Part shown: positions 17,118 through 26,321 of the stretch, piece by piece
Layout: each line of letters starts with the position of its first letter
Position numbering within the stretch: position 1 is the first letter of the stretch
The notes under the pieces: generated by a model
Told to the model about the DNA's origin: nothing
Databases searched by the model: none
Seen by the model: the letters and a program-made list of their open reading frames with translations, nothing else
Program-made: the position numbers and the translations under genes
From: Lentzea sp. NBRC 102530
GTDB lineage: Bacteria; Actinomycetota; Actinomycetes; Mycobacteriales; Pseudonocardiaceae
Length of the DNA stretch: 64,000 bases
Assembly: GCF_030269365.1 (NCBI RefSeq)
Contig: NZ_BSTF01000013.1
Coordinates: 1 to 64,000 of the forward strand
Direction of reading: 5' to 3'

Positions 17118-18371
17118 GTGGTGGCTGTGAACCGGATCTACATCGCTCAGCTGGCCGGACTTCCCGTCTTCGGCCCCGATGGCGAACCCGTCGGCAAGGC
17201 CCGCGACGTCGTGATCAGCCTCCGCATCGACCGGCAGCCTCCGCGGGTGCTCGGCATGGTCGTGGAACTGGTGACGCGCCGGCGGATCTTCGTGCCGATG
17301 CTGCGCCTGACGTCGATCGAGCCGAACGCCGTGACGCTCGCGACCGGGTCGGTGAACCTGCGGCCGTTCCACCAGCGCGTCAACGAGGTGCTGGTGATCG
17401 GCGAACTGCTCGACGCCAAGATCCAGCTCGAGGACGGCGGCACGGCCGTGGTCGTCGACGCCGCGATGGAGCTGACCCGCACCCGCGACTGGCGGATGGT
17501 GCGCGTCGCGGGCCGCGAGCGCACCGGCCGGTTCAGCCTCAAGGGCCCGGTGCAGGTGTGGCGCTGGGAGGACGTCGGTGGCCTGAGCGTCAACGAGATC
17601 GCGGGCCAGCCGCAGAGCGCGCAGCAACTCGTCGCGGTCTTCGAGGGCATGCGCGCGGCCGACGTCGCCCACGCCCTGCACGAACTCCCGCCCAAGCGCC
17701 GCCACGAGGTCGCCGACGCCCTGGACGACGAGCGGCTCGCCGACGTCGTCGAGGAACTGTCCGAAGAGGACCAGAAGGACATCCTCACGCACCTGGACGA
17801 GGAACGCGCCGCCGACATCCTGGAGGCGATGAACCCGGACGACGCGGCCGACCTGCTGGGCGAGCTGGCCGAGGGCACCAAGGACCGGCTGCTCGAACTG
17901 ATGGAACCCGAGGAGTCCGCACCGGTCCGGCGCCTGCTGGAGTACTCGTTCGACACCGCCGGCGGTCTGATGACGCCGGAGCCGATCATCCTCACGCCGG
18001 ACGCGACGATCGCGGAAGCGTTGGCACGAGTGCGAAATCCCGACCTCACGCCCGCGCTGGCGTCGATGGTCTTCGTGTGCCGCTCGCCCTCGGCGACCCC
18101 GACCGGCCGCTACCTCGGCTGCGTGCACATCCAGCGGCTGCTGCGCGAACCGCCGTTCGACCTCGTCGCCGGCGTGCTCGACACGAGCATGGCGTTCCTG
18201 TCACCCAACGCGTCGTTGAGCGACGTGACCCGCTACTTCGCCACCTACAACCTGGTGTGCGCCCCGGTGCTGGACGAGGACGAGCACCTGCTCGGCGCCG
18301 TCACCGTGGACGACGTGCTGGACCACCTGCTGCCGGACAACTGGCGCGAGACGGGACTGAGCCATGCCTGA
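17118..18371 (+). CDS. Soluble MgtE-like protein: PRC barrel, MgtE N-domain and CBS pair
   Basis: 417 residues. Residues about 5-115 form a PRC-barrel-like unit (GLPVFGPDGEPVGKARDVVI). Residues 165-290 are the MgtE N superhelix of charged repeats (ALDDERLADVVEELSEEDQK and related). The end is a CBS pair (GLMTPEPIILTPDATIAEAL, GAVTVDDVLDHLLPDNW). The five-helix transport domain of MgtE is absent, so it cannot itself carry Mg2+. M. tuberculosis Rv1232c has the same plan as far as I recall. It overlaps a DUF1003 membrane protein gene by 8 nt, which may provide the membrane part. Likely role: Mg2+/nucleotide sensing (inference). Confidence 0.82.
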   Translation: MVAVNRIYIAQLAGLPVFGPDGEPVGKARDVVISLRIDRQPPRVLGMVVELVTRRRIFVPMLRLTSIEPNAVTLATGSVNLRPFHQRVNEVLVIGELLDAKIQLEDGGTAVVVDAAMELTRTRDWRMVRVAGRERTGRFSLKGPVQVWRWEDVGGLSVNEIAGQPQSAQQLVAVFEGMRAADVAHALHELPPKRRHEVADALDDERLADVVEELSEEDQKDILTHLDEERAADILEAMNPDDAADLLGELAEGTKDRLLELMEPEESAPVRRLLEYSFDTAGGLMTPEPIILTPDATIAEALARVRNPDLTPALASMVFVCRSPSATPTGRYLGCVHIQRLLREPPFDLVAGVLDTSMAFLSPNASLSDVTRYFATYNLVCAPVLDEDEHLLGAVTVDDVLDHLLPDNWRETGLSHA

Positions 18372-18849
18372 ACTGCTGCCCCGGCGCAGACTGGACCAGC
18401 CGCGAGGCCCGCGCGGCTTCCGGTTCTCGATCGACCCCGACACCTTCGGCCAGCTCTCGGAACGGCTCGCGCGGTTCCTCGGCACCGGCAAGTTCCTGTT
18501 CTGGCAGACGCTGATCGTGGTCGCGTGGATCGTGGTGAACCTCGTCGCGGTGTCGCTGCGGTGGGACCCGTACCCGTTCATCCTGCTCAACCTGGCGTTC
18601 TCGACGCAGGCCGCCTACGCCGCACCGTTGATCCTGCTCGCGCAGAACCGGCAGGACGACCGGGACCGCGTGTCGCTCGAGGAGGACCGGTCGCGGGCCG
18701 CACAGACCAAGGCGGACACCGAGTACCTGGCGCGGGAGCTCGCGGCGGTGCGGCTCGCGCTGGGCGAGGTGGCGACGCGCGACTTCATCCGGGGCGAGCT
18801 GGAGAAGCTCGTGAAGGAGCAGAACAACCTGAAGAAGGTCAGGCCCTGA
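18364..18849 (+). CDS. DUF1003 two-helix membrane protein
   Basis: 161 residues. After a basic N-terminus, two membrane helices (FWQTLIVVAWIVVNLVAVSL and FILLNLAFSTQAAYAAPLILL) surround the DUF1003 hallmark RWDPYPFILLNLAFS. A long charged coiled coil follows (QNRQDDRDRVSLEEDRSRAA onward). It starts inside the end of the MgtE-like gene, so the two products are made together and probably act together at the membrane. Its stop overlaps the convergent NUDIX gene by 11 nt. Confidence 0.82.
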   Translation: MPELLPRRRLDQPRGPRGFRFSIDPDTFGQLSERLARFLGTGKFLFWQTLIVVAWIVVNLVAVSLRWDPYPFILLNLAFSTQAAYAAPLILLAQNRQDDRDRVSLEEDRSRAAQTKADTEYLARELAAVRLALGEVATRDFIRGELEKLVKEQNNLKKVRP

Positions 18850-19237
18850 CCTGTCCACCCGCGACCAGGTCGTCCAGGACCTCGTGGATCGCGGGAGCCG
18901 TCTCGGCGTGCGCGCGGTACTCGTCGCGGGTCACGTAGGTGAGTTCGGCGATCTCGCCCGTGGGCTGCGGCGTGCCCAGCAACGACGCCGTGAAGCACGT
19001 CATGTCGACCATCGCGCCCTCACCTTCGCCGTAAGCGGGGGCGACGTAGCGCTTGAGCTCGCCGGGTGCGTCGATCTCGACGCCGAGTTCCTCGCGAACC
19101 TCCCGGCGCACCGCGTCCACCAGGGACTCACCGGGTTCGATCTTGCCGCCGGGGAGGTAGAAGGCCTTCTTGTTGCGTGAGCGCACAACGAGGAGACGGC
19201 CGGCCTCGACGTGCACCAGTCCCACCACGACGATCAC
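18839..19237 (-). CDS. NUDIX hydrolase
   Basis: 132 residues. The NUDIX box (GKIEPGESLVDAVRREVREE, Gly to LGVEI) fits GX5EX7REUXEEXGU, so it should hydrolyse a nucleoside-diphosphate-linked substrate with Mg2+. The rest (AFYLPGG before, YVTRDEYRAHAETAPAIHEV after) is the usual compact fold. The start GTG 19237 overlaps the MarR stop by 4 nt, giving a MarR-NUDIX operon. The substrate cannot be told from sequence. Confidence 0.82.
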   Translation of the reverse strand: MIVVVGLVHVEAGRLLVVRSRNKKAFYLPGGKIEPGESLVDAVRREVREELGVEIDAPGELKRYVAPAYGEGEGAMVDMTCFTASLLGTPQPTGEIAELTYVTRDEYRAHAETAPAIHEVLDDLVAGGQVRA

Positions 19238-19701
19238 GGCAGCAGGTCGTCCGCTGCCAGGCGGTCGCACGTGCGGCCGAACGCCTCGAGCTCACCGGGG
19301 CCGAAGCTCTCCCCGAAGTGCTCGGCGACGCCGGCGAGGTGGGTGGCGGAGGCACTGCGCAGACGCTCAGCGCCAAGAGGTGTGAGCACGGCCACGATGC
19401 CGCGTCCGTCACCGTCGGCGCGTTCGCGTCCGACAAGACCGGCACGTTCCAAACGGTCCACGAGGCGGGTCACGCCAGAGCGGGACAGCAGGACGGCATC
19501 GGCCAGTTCGGTCATGCGCATGCGCATGGAAGGCGTCTCGGCCAGTTGAACCAGCACGTCGTACGCCGCGAGCGATAGGCGCTGCTCAGCAATCAGTTCG
19601 GCCTCGAGGACCCTCGTGATCCGTGCATGCGCGCGGAGGAACGATCGCCACACCCCGAGCTCGACACGGGTGGGCAACCGGGAACTACCCGATTCCGGCA
19701 C
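19234..19701 (-). CDS. MarR-family transcriptional regulator
   Basis: 155 residues from GTG 19701. Helix RSFLRAHARITRVLEAELIA begins the dimer domain. The winged helix-turn-helix is MTELADAVLLSRSGVTRLVD with recognition helix SRSGVTRLVDRLERAGLV and wing RERADGDGRG. It is transcribed away from mrp across a 103-bp gap and shares an operon with the NUDIX gene, which it may control. The ligand is unknown. Confidence 0.83.
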   Translation of the reverse strand: MPESGSSRLPTRVELGVWRSFLRAHARITRVLEAELIAEQRLSLAAYDVLVQLAETPSMRMRMTELADAVLLSRSGVTRLVDRLERAGLVGRERADGDGRGIVAVLTPLGAERLRSASATHLAGVAEHFGESFGPGELEAFGRTCDRLAADDLLP

Positions 19702-19804
19702 GGACGTCGATGTTACGGACAGCGCCCTCGTGGCTACGACCTGGGCCTGTGCGCAGATGTGACCGGCCGGTAGGACGGGCACGAACCGGACGTAGCATGG
19801 ATCG

Positions 19805-20950
19805 GTGACCACCACGCAGCCCCGCCCCACCGTCGAGGACGTCCGCAAGGCGCTCGCCGGGGTGCAGGACCCCGAGATCCGCCGCCCGATCACCGAGATC
19901 GGCATGGTCAAGGACGTCGAGGTCGGCGCGGACGGCGCCGTGGTCGTCGGTGTGTTCCTGACGGTCGCGGGCTGCCCGATGCGCGACAAGATCACCGCTG
20001 ACGTCACCACGGCCGTCTCCGCACTGGACGGCGTCTCGTCCGTGCGCGTCGACCTCGACGTGATGAGCGATGCCCAGCGCACCGAGCTCCGCAAGACGTT
20101 GCGCGGTGGCACCGAGGAACCCGTCATCCCGTTCGCCCAGCCCGGGTCGCTGACCCGCGTGTACTGCGTGGCGTCGGGCAAGGGCGGTGTCGGCAAGTCG
20201 TCGGTGACCGTGAACCTCGCGGTGGCGATGGCGGCTCGCGGGCTGTCGGTCGGCATCGTCGACGCGGACATCTACGGGCACTCGATCCCGCGCATGCTGG
20301 GCGCCGACGGCCGTCCCACCCAGGTCGAGAAGATGATCATGCCGCCGCAGTCGCACGGTGTGAAGGTCATCTCGATCGGCATGTTCACGCCGGGCAACAC
20401 GCCGGTGGTGTGGCGCGGGCCGATGCTGCACCGCGCGTTGCAGCAGTTCCTGGCGGACGTGTTCTGGGGCGATCTGGACGTGCTGCTGATCGACCTGCCG
20501 CCCGGCACCGGTGACATCGCGATCTCCGTCGCCCAGCTCGTGCCGAACGCCGAGATCCTGGTCGTCACCACCCCGCAGCAGGCCGCCGCCGAGGTGGCCG
20601 AGCGCGCCGGGTCGATCGCGCTGCAGACCCGTCAGCGCGTCGCCGGCGTCATCGAGAACATGTCGTGGCTGGAGATGCCCGACGGCTCGCGCATGGAGGT
20701 CTTCGGGGCCGGTGGCGGCGAGGCCGTGGCGGAGTCGCTGACGAAGGCGATCGGGTCCGACGTGCCGCTGCTCGGCCAGGTGCCGCTCGACCCGCGGCTG
20801 CGGGAGAACGGCGACACGGGCACCCCGATCGTGCAGGCGGTGCCGGACTCGGCCGCCGCGCAGGTGCTGTCCGAGGTGGCGAAGAAGCTGTCGGTGCGTT
20901 CGCGCGGCCTGGCGGGCCGGTTGCTGAACGTGTCGCCCGCAGGGCGCTAG
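19805..20950 (+). CDS. mrp: Mrp/NBP35-family iron-sulphur carrier ATPase
   Basis: 381 residues from GTG 19805. An N-terminal DUF59/MIP18 domain (8-86, with AGCPMRDKI) is fused to a deviant-Walker P-loop ATPase (SGKGGVGKSS at 124-133, VDADIYGHSIPRML, DLPPGTGD). The family transfers Fe-S clusters or aids flavoprotein assembly. The CxxC usually found after NMSW is replaced by LEMPDGSRMEVFG, as I recall also for mycobacterial Mrp, so cluster binding must use other residues, possibly Cys57. It lies in the sigE neighbourhood as in M. tuberculosis but converges on tatB across a shared terminator. Confidence 0.87.
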   Translation: MTTTQPRPTVEDVRKALAGVQDPEIRRPITEIGMVKDVEVGADGAVVVGVFLTVAGCPMRDKITADVTTAVSALDGVSSVRVDLDVMSDAQRTELRKTLRGGTEEPVIPFAQPGSLTRVYCVASGKGGVGKSSVTVNLAVAMAARGLSVGIVDADIYGHSIPRMLGADGRPTQVEKMIMPPQSHGVKVISIGMFTPGNTPVVWRGPMLHRALQQFLADVFWGDLDVLLIDLPPGTGDIAISVAQLVPNAEILVVTTPQQAAAEVAERAGSIALQTRQRVAGVIENMSWLEMPDGSRMEVFGAGGGEAVAESLTKAIGSDVPLLGQVPLDPRLRENGDTGTPIVQAVPDSAAAQVLSEVAKKLSVRSRGLAGRLLNVSPAGR

Positions 20951-20959
20951 CGCTCGCAC

Positions 20960-21005
20960 AACGCGAAGAGGGCCCTCTCCGGATGGAGGGGGCCCTCTTC
21001 GCGTT
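20960..21005. terminator. Bidirectional terminator between mrp and tatB
   Basis: A long stem AACGCGAAGAGGGCCC with its exact complement (20960-20975 and 20990-21005), tip sequence TCTCCGGATGGAGG. It lies 10 nt past mrp and 8 nt past the tatB stop, serving both strands. Confidence 0.88.
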
Positions 21006-21012
21006 CAGGAAC

Positions 21013-21390
21013 TCAGGTGGCGTCCGGGTCGTACGGCGGGCGCTCCCCCGGTGCCAGCGGGCGCTGTTCCTGCACCGGCGGCGTCGACGGGGTCGGGTAG
21101 CCGTTCGACTTCGTCGTGGGCTCGGGGTCCTCGAAGAGGTGCTTGGTGACGGCGCGCTTCGGGTCGAAGTTGCGCAACTCCCGCAGATCCTCCAGCGGCT
21201 TGCGGAGCGACTCGAACTCCGGGCCCATCTCCTGCTTGAGCTGCTCGCGCGCGCCGGTCGCGTACTCGCGCACCTGACGCACCGTCTTGCCCAGCCAGGC
21301 CGCGGCCGATGGCAGGCGTTCGGGCCCCAGGATGAAGAGACCCGCAACGACGATGATGAGGATCTCTACCCATCCGATGCTGTCGAACAC
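21013..21390 (-). CDS. tatB: Sec-independent protein translocase TatB
   Basis: 125 residues. One N-terminal membrane helix (SIGWVEILIIVVAGLFILGP) runs into the amphipathic helix AAAWLGKTVRQVREYATGA. The hinge Gly-Pro and Glu (GPERLP) typical of TatB are present. A long acidic, proline-rich tail follows. TatB recognises twin-arginine substrates with TatC. GTG 21390 lies 17 nt after the htrA stop, so it closes the sigE-rseA-htrA-tatB cluster, the same order as in M. tuberculosis. Confidence 0.9.
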   Translation of the reverse strand: MFDSIGWVEILIIVVAGLFILGPERLPSAAAWLGKTVRQVREYATGAREQLKQEMGPEFESLRKPLEDLRELRNFDPKRAVTKHLFEDPEPTTKSNGYPTPSTPPVQEQRPLAPGERPPYDPDAT

Positions 21391-21407
21391 GGGTCCCAGC
21401 CTACTTG

Positions 21408-22928
<1,521 letters not shown>

Positions 22929-22993
22929 CTCTCCCCGGTTTTCGCGCTAGGAGTGCTGAACTACAGCGTGCCTCACGAACAGTGAAATGGCTG

Positions 22994-23527
22994 TCAGGGG
23001 GTGGTCGCGAAGACCGCGCCGGCGTTCTGCGGTGCCGGAGCAGGCGCGGGCGCGTCACTGCTGTCGGGCGTGGTGAACGCGAGCGCGCCGAGCAGCATGC
23101 CGCTCACGACGACCCCGGCTCCCTGGCGGGCGCGACGGCCGCTGAACCAGCCGTTGCTGCCCAACGGTCTGGAAGAGCCGAGCACCGGGCCCGCGCCGAA
23201 CGCGGGCTTGTCCGTGCGCTGAACGGCGACGAACTGTCCGTCCTCCGTGATCGCGAGCCCGTCCGGAGCGGACGGCAGCTCGACCTCCTGGGGGATCGCG
23301 CCGAGCCTGTCGAGCAGCGACGCCGGCGCCGTGGGCGCCGAAGCGGTGCGCACGGCCGCACGCGCCTGCTGCTGCGTGAAGGTCTCGAAGGCGCAGAACC
23401 CGCAACGCTGGATGTGCGCGGCGGCTCGTTCGTGGGCGGTCGAGGAAAGCTCCCCGTCCACGAACGCCACCACCGCGTCCAGCGCGAGGTGTCCCTCAGG
23501 AAGGCCCCAACCACGGAGGTCGGTCAT
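22994..23527 (-). CDS. rseA: Zinc-binding anti-sigma factor RseA
   Basis: 177 residues. The ZAS signature is His38-x3-Cys42-x2-Cys45 (HIQRCGFC), with the preceding DAVVAFVDGELSSTAHERAA helices that wrap the sigma factor. A hydrophobic stretch at about 136-152 (GAGVVVSGMLLGALAFT) is short for a membrane helix but could anchor it. It overlaps the end of sigE by 4 nt (ATGA), so sigma and anti-sigma are made in balance. In mycobacteria RseA holds SigE inactive and is degraded after phosphorylation; that mechanism here is inference. Confidence 0.88.
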   Translation of the reverse strand: MTDLRGWGLPEGHLALDAVVAFVDGELSSTAHERAAAHIQRCGFCAFETFTQQQARAAVRTASAPTAPASLLDRLGAIPQEVELPSAPDGLAITEDGQFVAVQRTDKPAFGAGPVLGSSRPLGSNGWFSGRRARQGAGVVVSGMLLGALAFTTPDSSDAPAPAPAPQNAGAVFATTP

Positions 23528-24126
23528 GCAGAGTCCTCCAGCAACGATTCCTGACGACGGCGCTCGAGAGCGACCTTCAGGGCCTGGCGGCCCCGATGGA
23601 TCCTGCTCCTCACGGTACCCATCTTCACCCCGAGCGTGGCGCCGATCTCCTCGTAGGAGAGGCCTTCCACGTCACACAGGACGACGGCGGCGCGGAACTC
23701 CGGCGGGAGCTCGTCCAGCGCGGCCTGCAGGTCGGGGTCGAGGTGGTTCTCGTCGTAGATTTCCTCGGGGGACAGGTCGTCACCCTCGAGGCGGTCGTTG
23801 TCCTCGGGCAGCGCCTCCATGCGCACGCGGCTGCGCCGGCGTGCCATGTCGAGGAAGAGGTTGGTGGTGATGCGGTGCAGCCACCCCTCGAAGGTGCCCG
23901 GCTTGTACGACGCCAGCGAGCGGAACACGCGGATGAACGTCTCCTGCGTGAGGTCCTCGGCGTCGTGCTGGTTGCCGGTCAAGCGGTACGCGAGCCGGTA
24001 GACCCTGTCCGCGTGCTCGCGGACGATGGAGTCCCACGAGGGCGGCGTCCAGTCGGCCGTCTCGATGGGCGCGACGGCCTCCGGCGAACTCGACTGCGTG
24101 CGCATCAGGTGTTTCGGCACCTCCAT
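23524..24126 (-). CDS. sigE: ECF RNA polymerase sigma factor SigE
   Basis: About 200 residues from ATG 24126 (alternative ATG 24105). Region 2 is SIVREHADRVYRLAYRLTGN through DAEDLTQETFIRVFRS and TFEGWLHRITTNLFLDM. Region 4 is LPPEFRAAVVLCDVEGLSYE then IGATLGVKMGTVRSRIHRGR. From memory this is near-identical to M. tuberculosis SigE in both regions. It controls the envelope and heat-stress response, with rseA, htrA and tatB downstream. Longer in-frame starts reach 24288, but these would run through a phased repeat array that looks like a promoter element, so I prefer the shorter protein. Confidence 0.9.
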   Translation of the reverse strand: MEVPKHLMRTQSSSPEAVAPIETADWTPPSWDSIVREHADRVYRLAYRLTGNQHDAEDLTQETFIRVFRSLASYKPGTFEGWLHRITTNLFLDMARRRSRVRMEALPEDNDRLEGDDLSPEEIYDENHLDPDLQAALDELPPEFRAAVVLCDVEGLSYEEIGATLGVKMGTVRSRIHRGRQALKVALERRRQESLLEDSA

Positions 24127-24238
24127 GTGGGCCGCCCGGCGACCCTTATGCGGCTCAACGGGCGACGGGTCCGGCTTGTTCCCGACTAGAGCCTGGCTTC
24201 TTGCTTCTGTACCTTCTCCTGCTCCCTTTAAACGATCG

Positions 24239-24265
24239 TGAGAGTGGGCTGAGAGCATCCTGAGA
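24239..24265. promoter_or_regulatory. Three TGAGA repeats on one helix face, upstream of sigE
   Basis: TGAGA occurs at 24239, 24250 and 24261, exactly 11 bp apart. On the sigE strand this reads TCTCA-N6-TCTCA-N6-TCTCA. Eleven-bp direct repeats are the usual form of OmpR-family sites. I recall the mycobacterial MprA box as two loosely conserved 8-bp repeats 3 bp apart, and MprAB as controlling sigE. The site also sits 60 bp before the divergent O-methyltransferase gene. Confidence 0.55.
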
Positions 24266-24324
24266 ATCTCGGTTCGGGCCGCGTTCACCCGTTTTGGGCA
24301 CGCTTGGCACTAACCTGCTAACCC

Positions 24325-24957
24325 GTGACCACGGAATCGGCCCTGCGGGAGTACGTCGAGCAGTACCTCCCCGAGGACGACGTGCACCTGGCGGCGAGAG
24401 CTCGCGGCCAGGAACTGGGCTGCGTGCCCATCGGCGCGGGCGGAGGCGCCGCCCTGCGGTTCCTCGCGACCGCACTCCAGGCCCGCGCGGTGGTCGAGAT
24501 CGGCACCGGAGCGGGCACCAGCGGCCTCTACCTCCTGGCGGGCATGCCGCCCTCCGGCATCCTGACCTCGATCGACGTGGCCTCCGAACACCAGCGCGCG
24601 GCTCGCGAGGCCTACGCGTCCGCAGGCGTCTCCCCCTCGCGCACCCGCCTGATCATGGGCAAGGCGCTCGACGTCCTGCCCCGGCTGACCGACGCGGCCT
24701 ACGACCTCGTGTTCGTGGACGCCTACAAGCCCGAGTACCCGCAGTACCTCGAACACGGCGTCCGGATGCTCCGGCCGGGCGGCGTCATCGCGTTCGACAA
24801 CGTGCTGTGGCACGGCGCGGTGGTCGACCCGGCGCAGCGCGACGAGTCGACGCAGGCGATGAGGGACATCGCGCGCCTGGTGAAGGAGGACGACCGCCTC
24901 GTGCCGGTCATCCTGCCGCTGGGAGACGGCCTGCTGGTGGCGGCCCGCCGCCCCTGA
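24325..24957 (+). CDS. SAM-dependent O-methyltransferase
   Basis: 210 residues from GTG 24325. A class I methyltransferase of the caffeoyl-CoA/catechol type: SAM site VVEIGTGAGTSGLYLL, acidic ribose contact LTSIDVASEHQ, the metal/substrate loop DLVFVDAYKPEYPQYL, and GGVIAFDNVLWHGAVVDP with the metal-binding Asp-Asn. It corresponds to Rv1220c, which is also divergent from sigE. The acceptor is unknown. It may be regulated through the shared sigE promoter region. Confidence 0.85.
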   Translation: MTTESALREYVEQYLPEDDVHLAARARGQELGCVPIGAGGGAALRFLATALQARAVVEIGTGAGTSGLYLLAGMPPSGILTSIDVASEHQRAAREAYASAGVSPSRTRLIMGKALDVLPRLTDAAYDLVFVDAYKPEYPQYLEHGVRMLRPGGVIAFDNVLWHGAVVDPAQRDESTQAMRDIARLVKEDDRLVPVILPLGDGLLVAARRP

Positions 24958-24960
24958 AAG

Positions 24961-25013
24961 CGCACGCGGGGAGCTTTCGTTCGCGTAGCACGCACGAAAG
25001 GGCCCCGCGTGCG
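24961..25013. terminator. Bidirectional terminator between the O-methyltransferase and glgC
   Basis: Outer arms CGCACGCGGGG (24961-24971) and CCCCGCGTGCG (25003-25013) pair perfectly, and an inner CTTTCGT/ACGAAAG pair extends the hairpin. It lies directly between two convergent stop codons. Confidence 0.85.
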
Positions 25014-25018
25014 GTGAG

Positions 25019-26233
25019 TCAGTAAGCGCGGACGCCCTTGCCCAGGACCGTCACGCCGGACGCGGACACCGTGTAGCGCTCGCGGTCCATCGGCGCGTCC
25101 ACACCGATCAACGCCCCGTCGGGCACCACGACGTTCTTGTCCAAAATGGCCCGCCGCACCACAGCGCCCTTGCCGATCCGAACCCCGGGCAACAGCACCG
25201 ACCCCTGCACCACCGACCCGACCTCGACGGTCACGTCGGACGAGATCACCGATCCGTGGATCTTCCCGGAGATGATCGACCCGGGCCCCACCATCGAGTC
25301 CTCGGCGGACCCGCCGGCGATGAACTTGGCCGGCGGCAACGGCGGCGTGGCCGTCCGGATGGGCCACAGCTGGTTGTAGAGGTTGAAGATCGGATGGACC
25401 GAAACCAGGTCCATGTGCGCGTCGTAGTAGGCGTCGATGGTCCCGACGTCCCGCCAGTACCCGCGGTCCCGGTCCGTGGCGCCGGGCACCACGTTGTCCT
25501 GGAAGTCGTAGACGTGCGCCTTCCCGCGGTCCACCAGCATGGGGATGATGTCGCCGCCCATGTCGTGGTCCGAGTCGGGGTTCAGCGCGTCGCCCCGCAG
25601 AGCGTCGAGCAACGCCTCCGTGGTGAAGACGTAGTTGCCCATCGAAGCGAAGGTCACTTCGGGGTCGTCCGGCACGTGCGGCGGCTCGGACGGCTTCTCC
25701 AGGAACCGGGTGATCTTGCCGGAGGCGTCGGAGTCGATGCACCCGAACGCCTTGGCCTCGGCGCGCGGCACGCGGATGCCGGCCACGGTGACGGCCGCGC
25801 CGGACTCGACGTGCTGCGAGATCATCTGGCCGGGGTCCATCCGGTACACGTGGTCGGCGCCGAAGATGACCACGTGGTCCGGCTTCTCGTCGTGGACCAG
25901 GTTCAACGACTGGAAGATCGCGTCGGCCGAGCCCGTGTACCAGCGCGGGCCCAGGCGTTGCTGCGCCGGGACCGGGGTCACGTACTGACCGAGCACATTG
26001 GACAGGCGCCACGTCGTCGAGATGTGGCGGTCCAGTGAGTGCGATTTGTACTGCGTCAGCACGCAGAGTTTCGCGAGCCCGGCGTTGACCAGGTTCGACA
26101 GCACGAAGTCGACCAGCCGGTAGTTGCCCCCGAAGGGCACAGCCGGTTTCGCGCGGTCGGCCGTCAACGGCCAGAGGCGCTTGCCTTCACCACCGGCAAG
26201 CACAATTCCGAGAACGTGCGGCTGCCCCTTCAC
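25019..26233 (-). CDS. glgC: Glucose-1-phosphate adenylyltransferase
   Basis: 404 residues. Makes ADP-glucose from ATP and glucose-1-phosphate for glycogen or alpha-glucan synthesis. The nucleotide loop LAGGEGKRLWPLTADRAKPA, the catalytic HVVIFGADHVYRMD, and the substrate motif IRFLEKP-like ITRFLEKP are present. It ends in a left-handed beta-helix (GSIISGKIHGSVISSDVTVE). Length is usual. It is divergent from glgA across 88 bp, so both ends of the pathway can be controlled from one region, as in M. tuberculosis. Confidence 0.93.
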   Translation of the reverse strand: MKGQPHVLGIVLAGGEGKRLWPLTADRAKPAVPFGGNYRLVDFVLSNLVNAGLAKLCVLTQYKSHSLDRHISTTWRLSNVLGQYVTPVPAQQRLGPRWYTGSADAIFQSLNLVHDEKPDHVVIFGADHVYRMDPGQMISQHVESGAAVTVAGIRVPRAEAKAFGCIDSDASGKITRFLEKPSEPPHVPDDPEVTFASMGNYVFTTEALLDALRGDALNPDSDHDMGGDIIPMLVDRGKAHVYDFQDNVVPGATDRDRGYWRDVGTIDAYYDAHMDLVSVHPIFNLYNQLWPIRTATPPLPPAKFIAGGSAEDSMVGPGSIISGKIHGSVISSDVTVEVGSVVQGSVLLPGVRIGKGAVVRRAILDKNVVVPDGALIGVDAPMDRERYTVSASGVTVLGKGVRAY

Positions 26234-26321
26234 AGCATGTGACCCTATCCGTGCGATCGTTCTCGAACCAGACGCAAAGTGGCCAGTCCCAACACCTGTG
26301 CGAGTGATCTACGGTGAGTGC

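Noticed and set aside
24127..24288. Longer SigE with 54 extra N-terminal residues
   Set aside because: The extension has no similarity to sigma factors and would be encoded by the phased repeat array and probable promoter.
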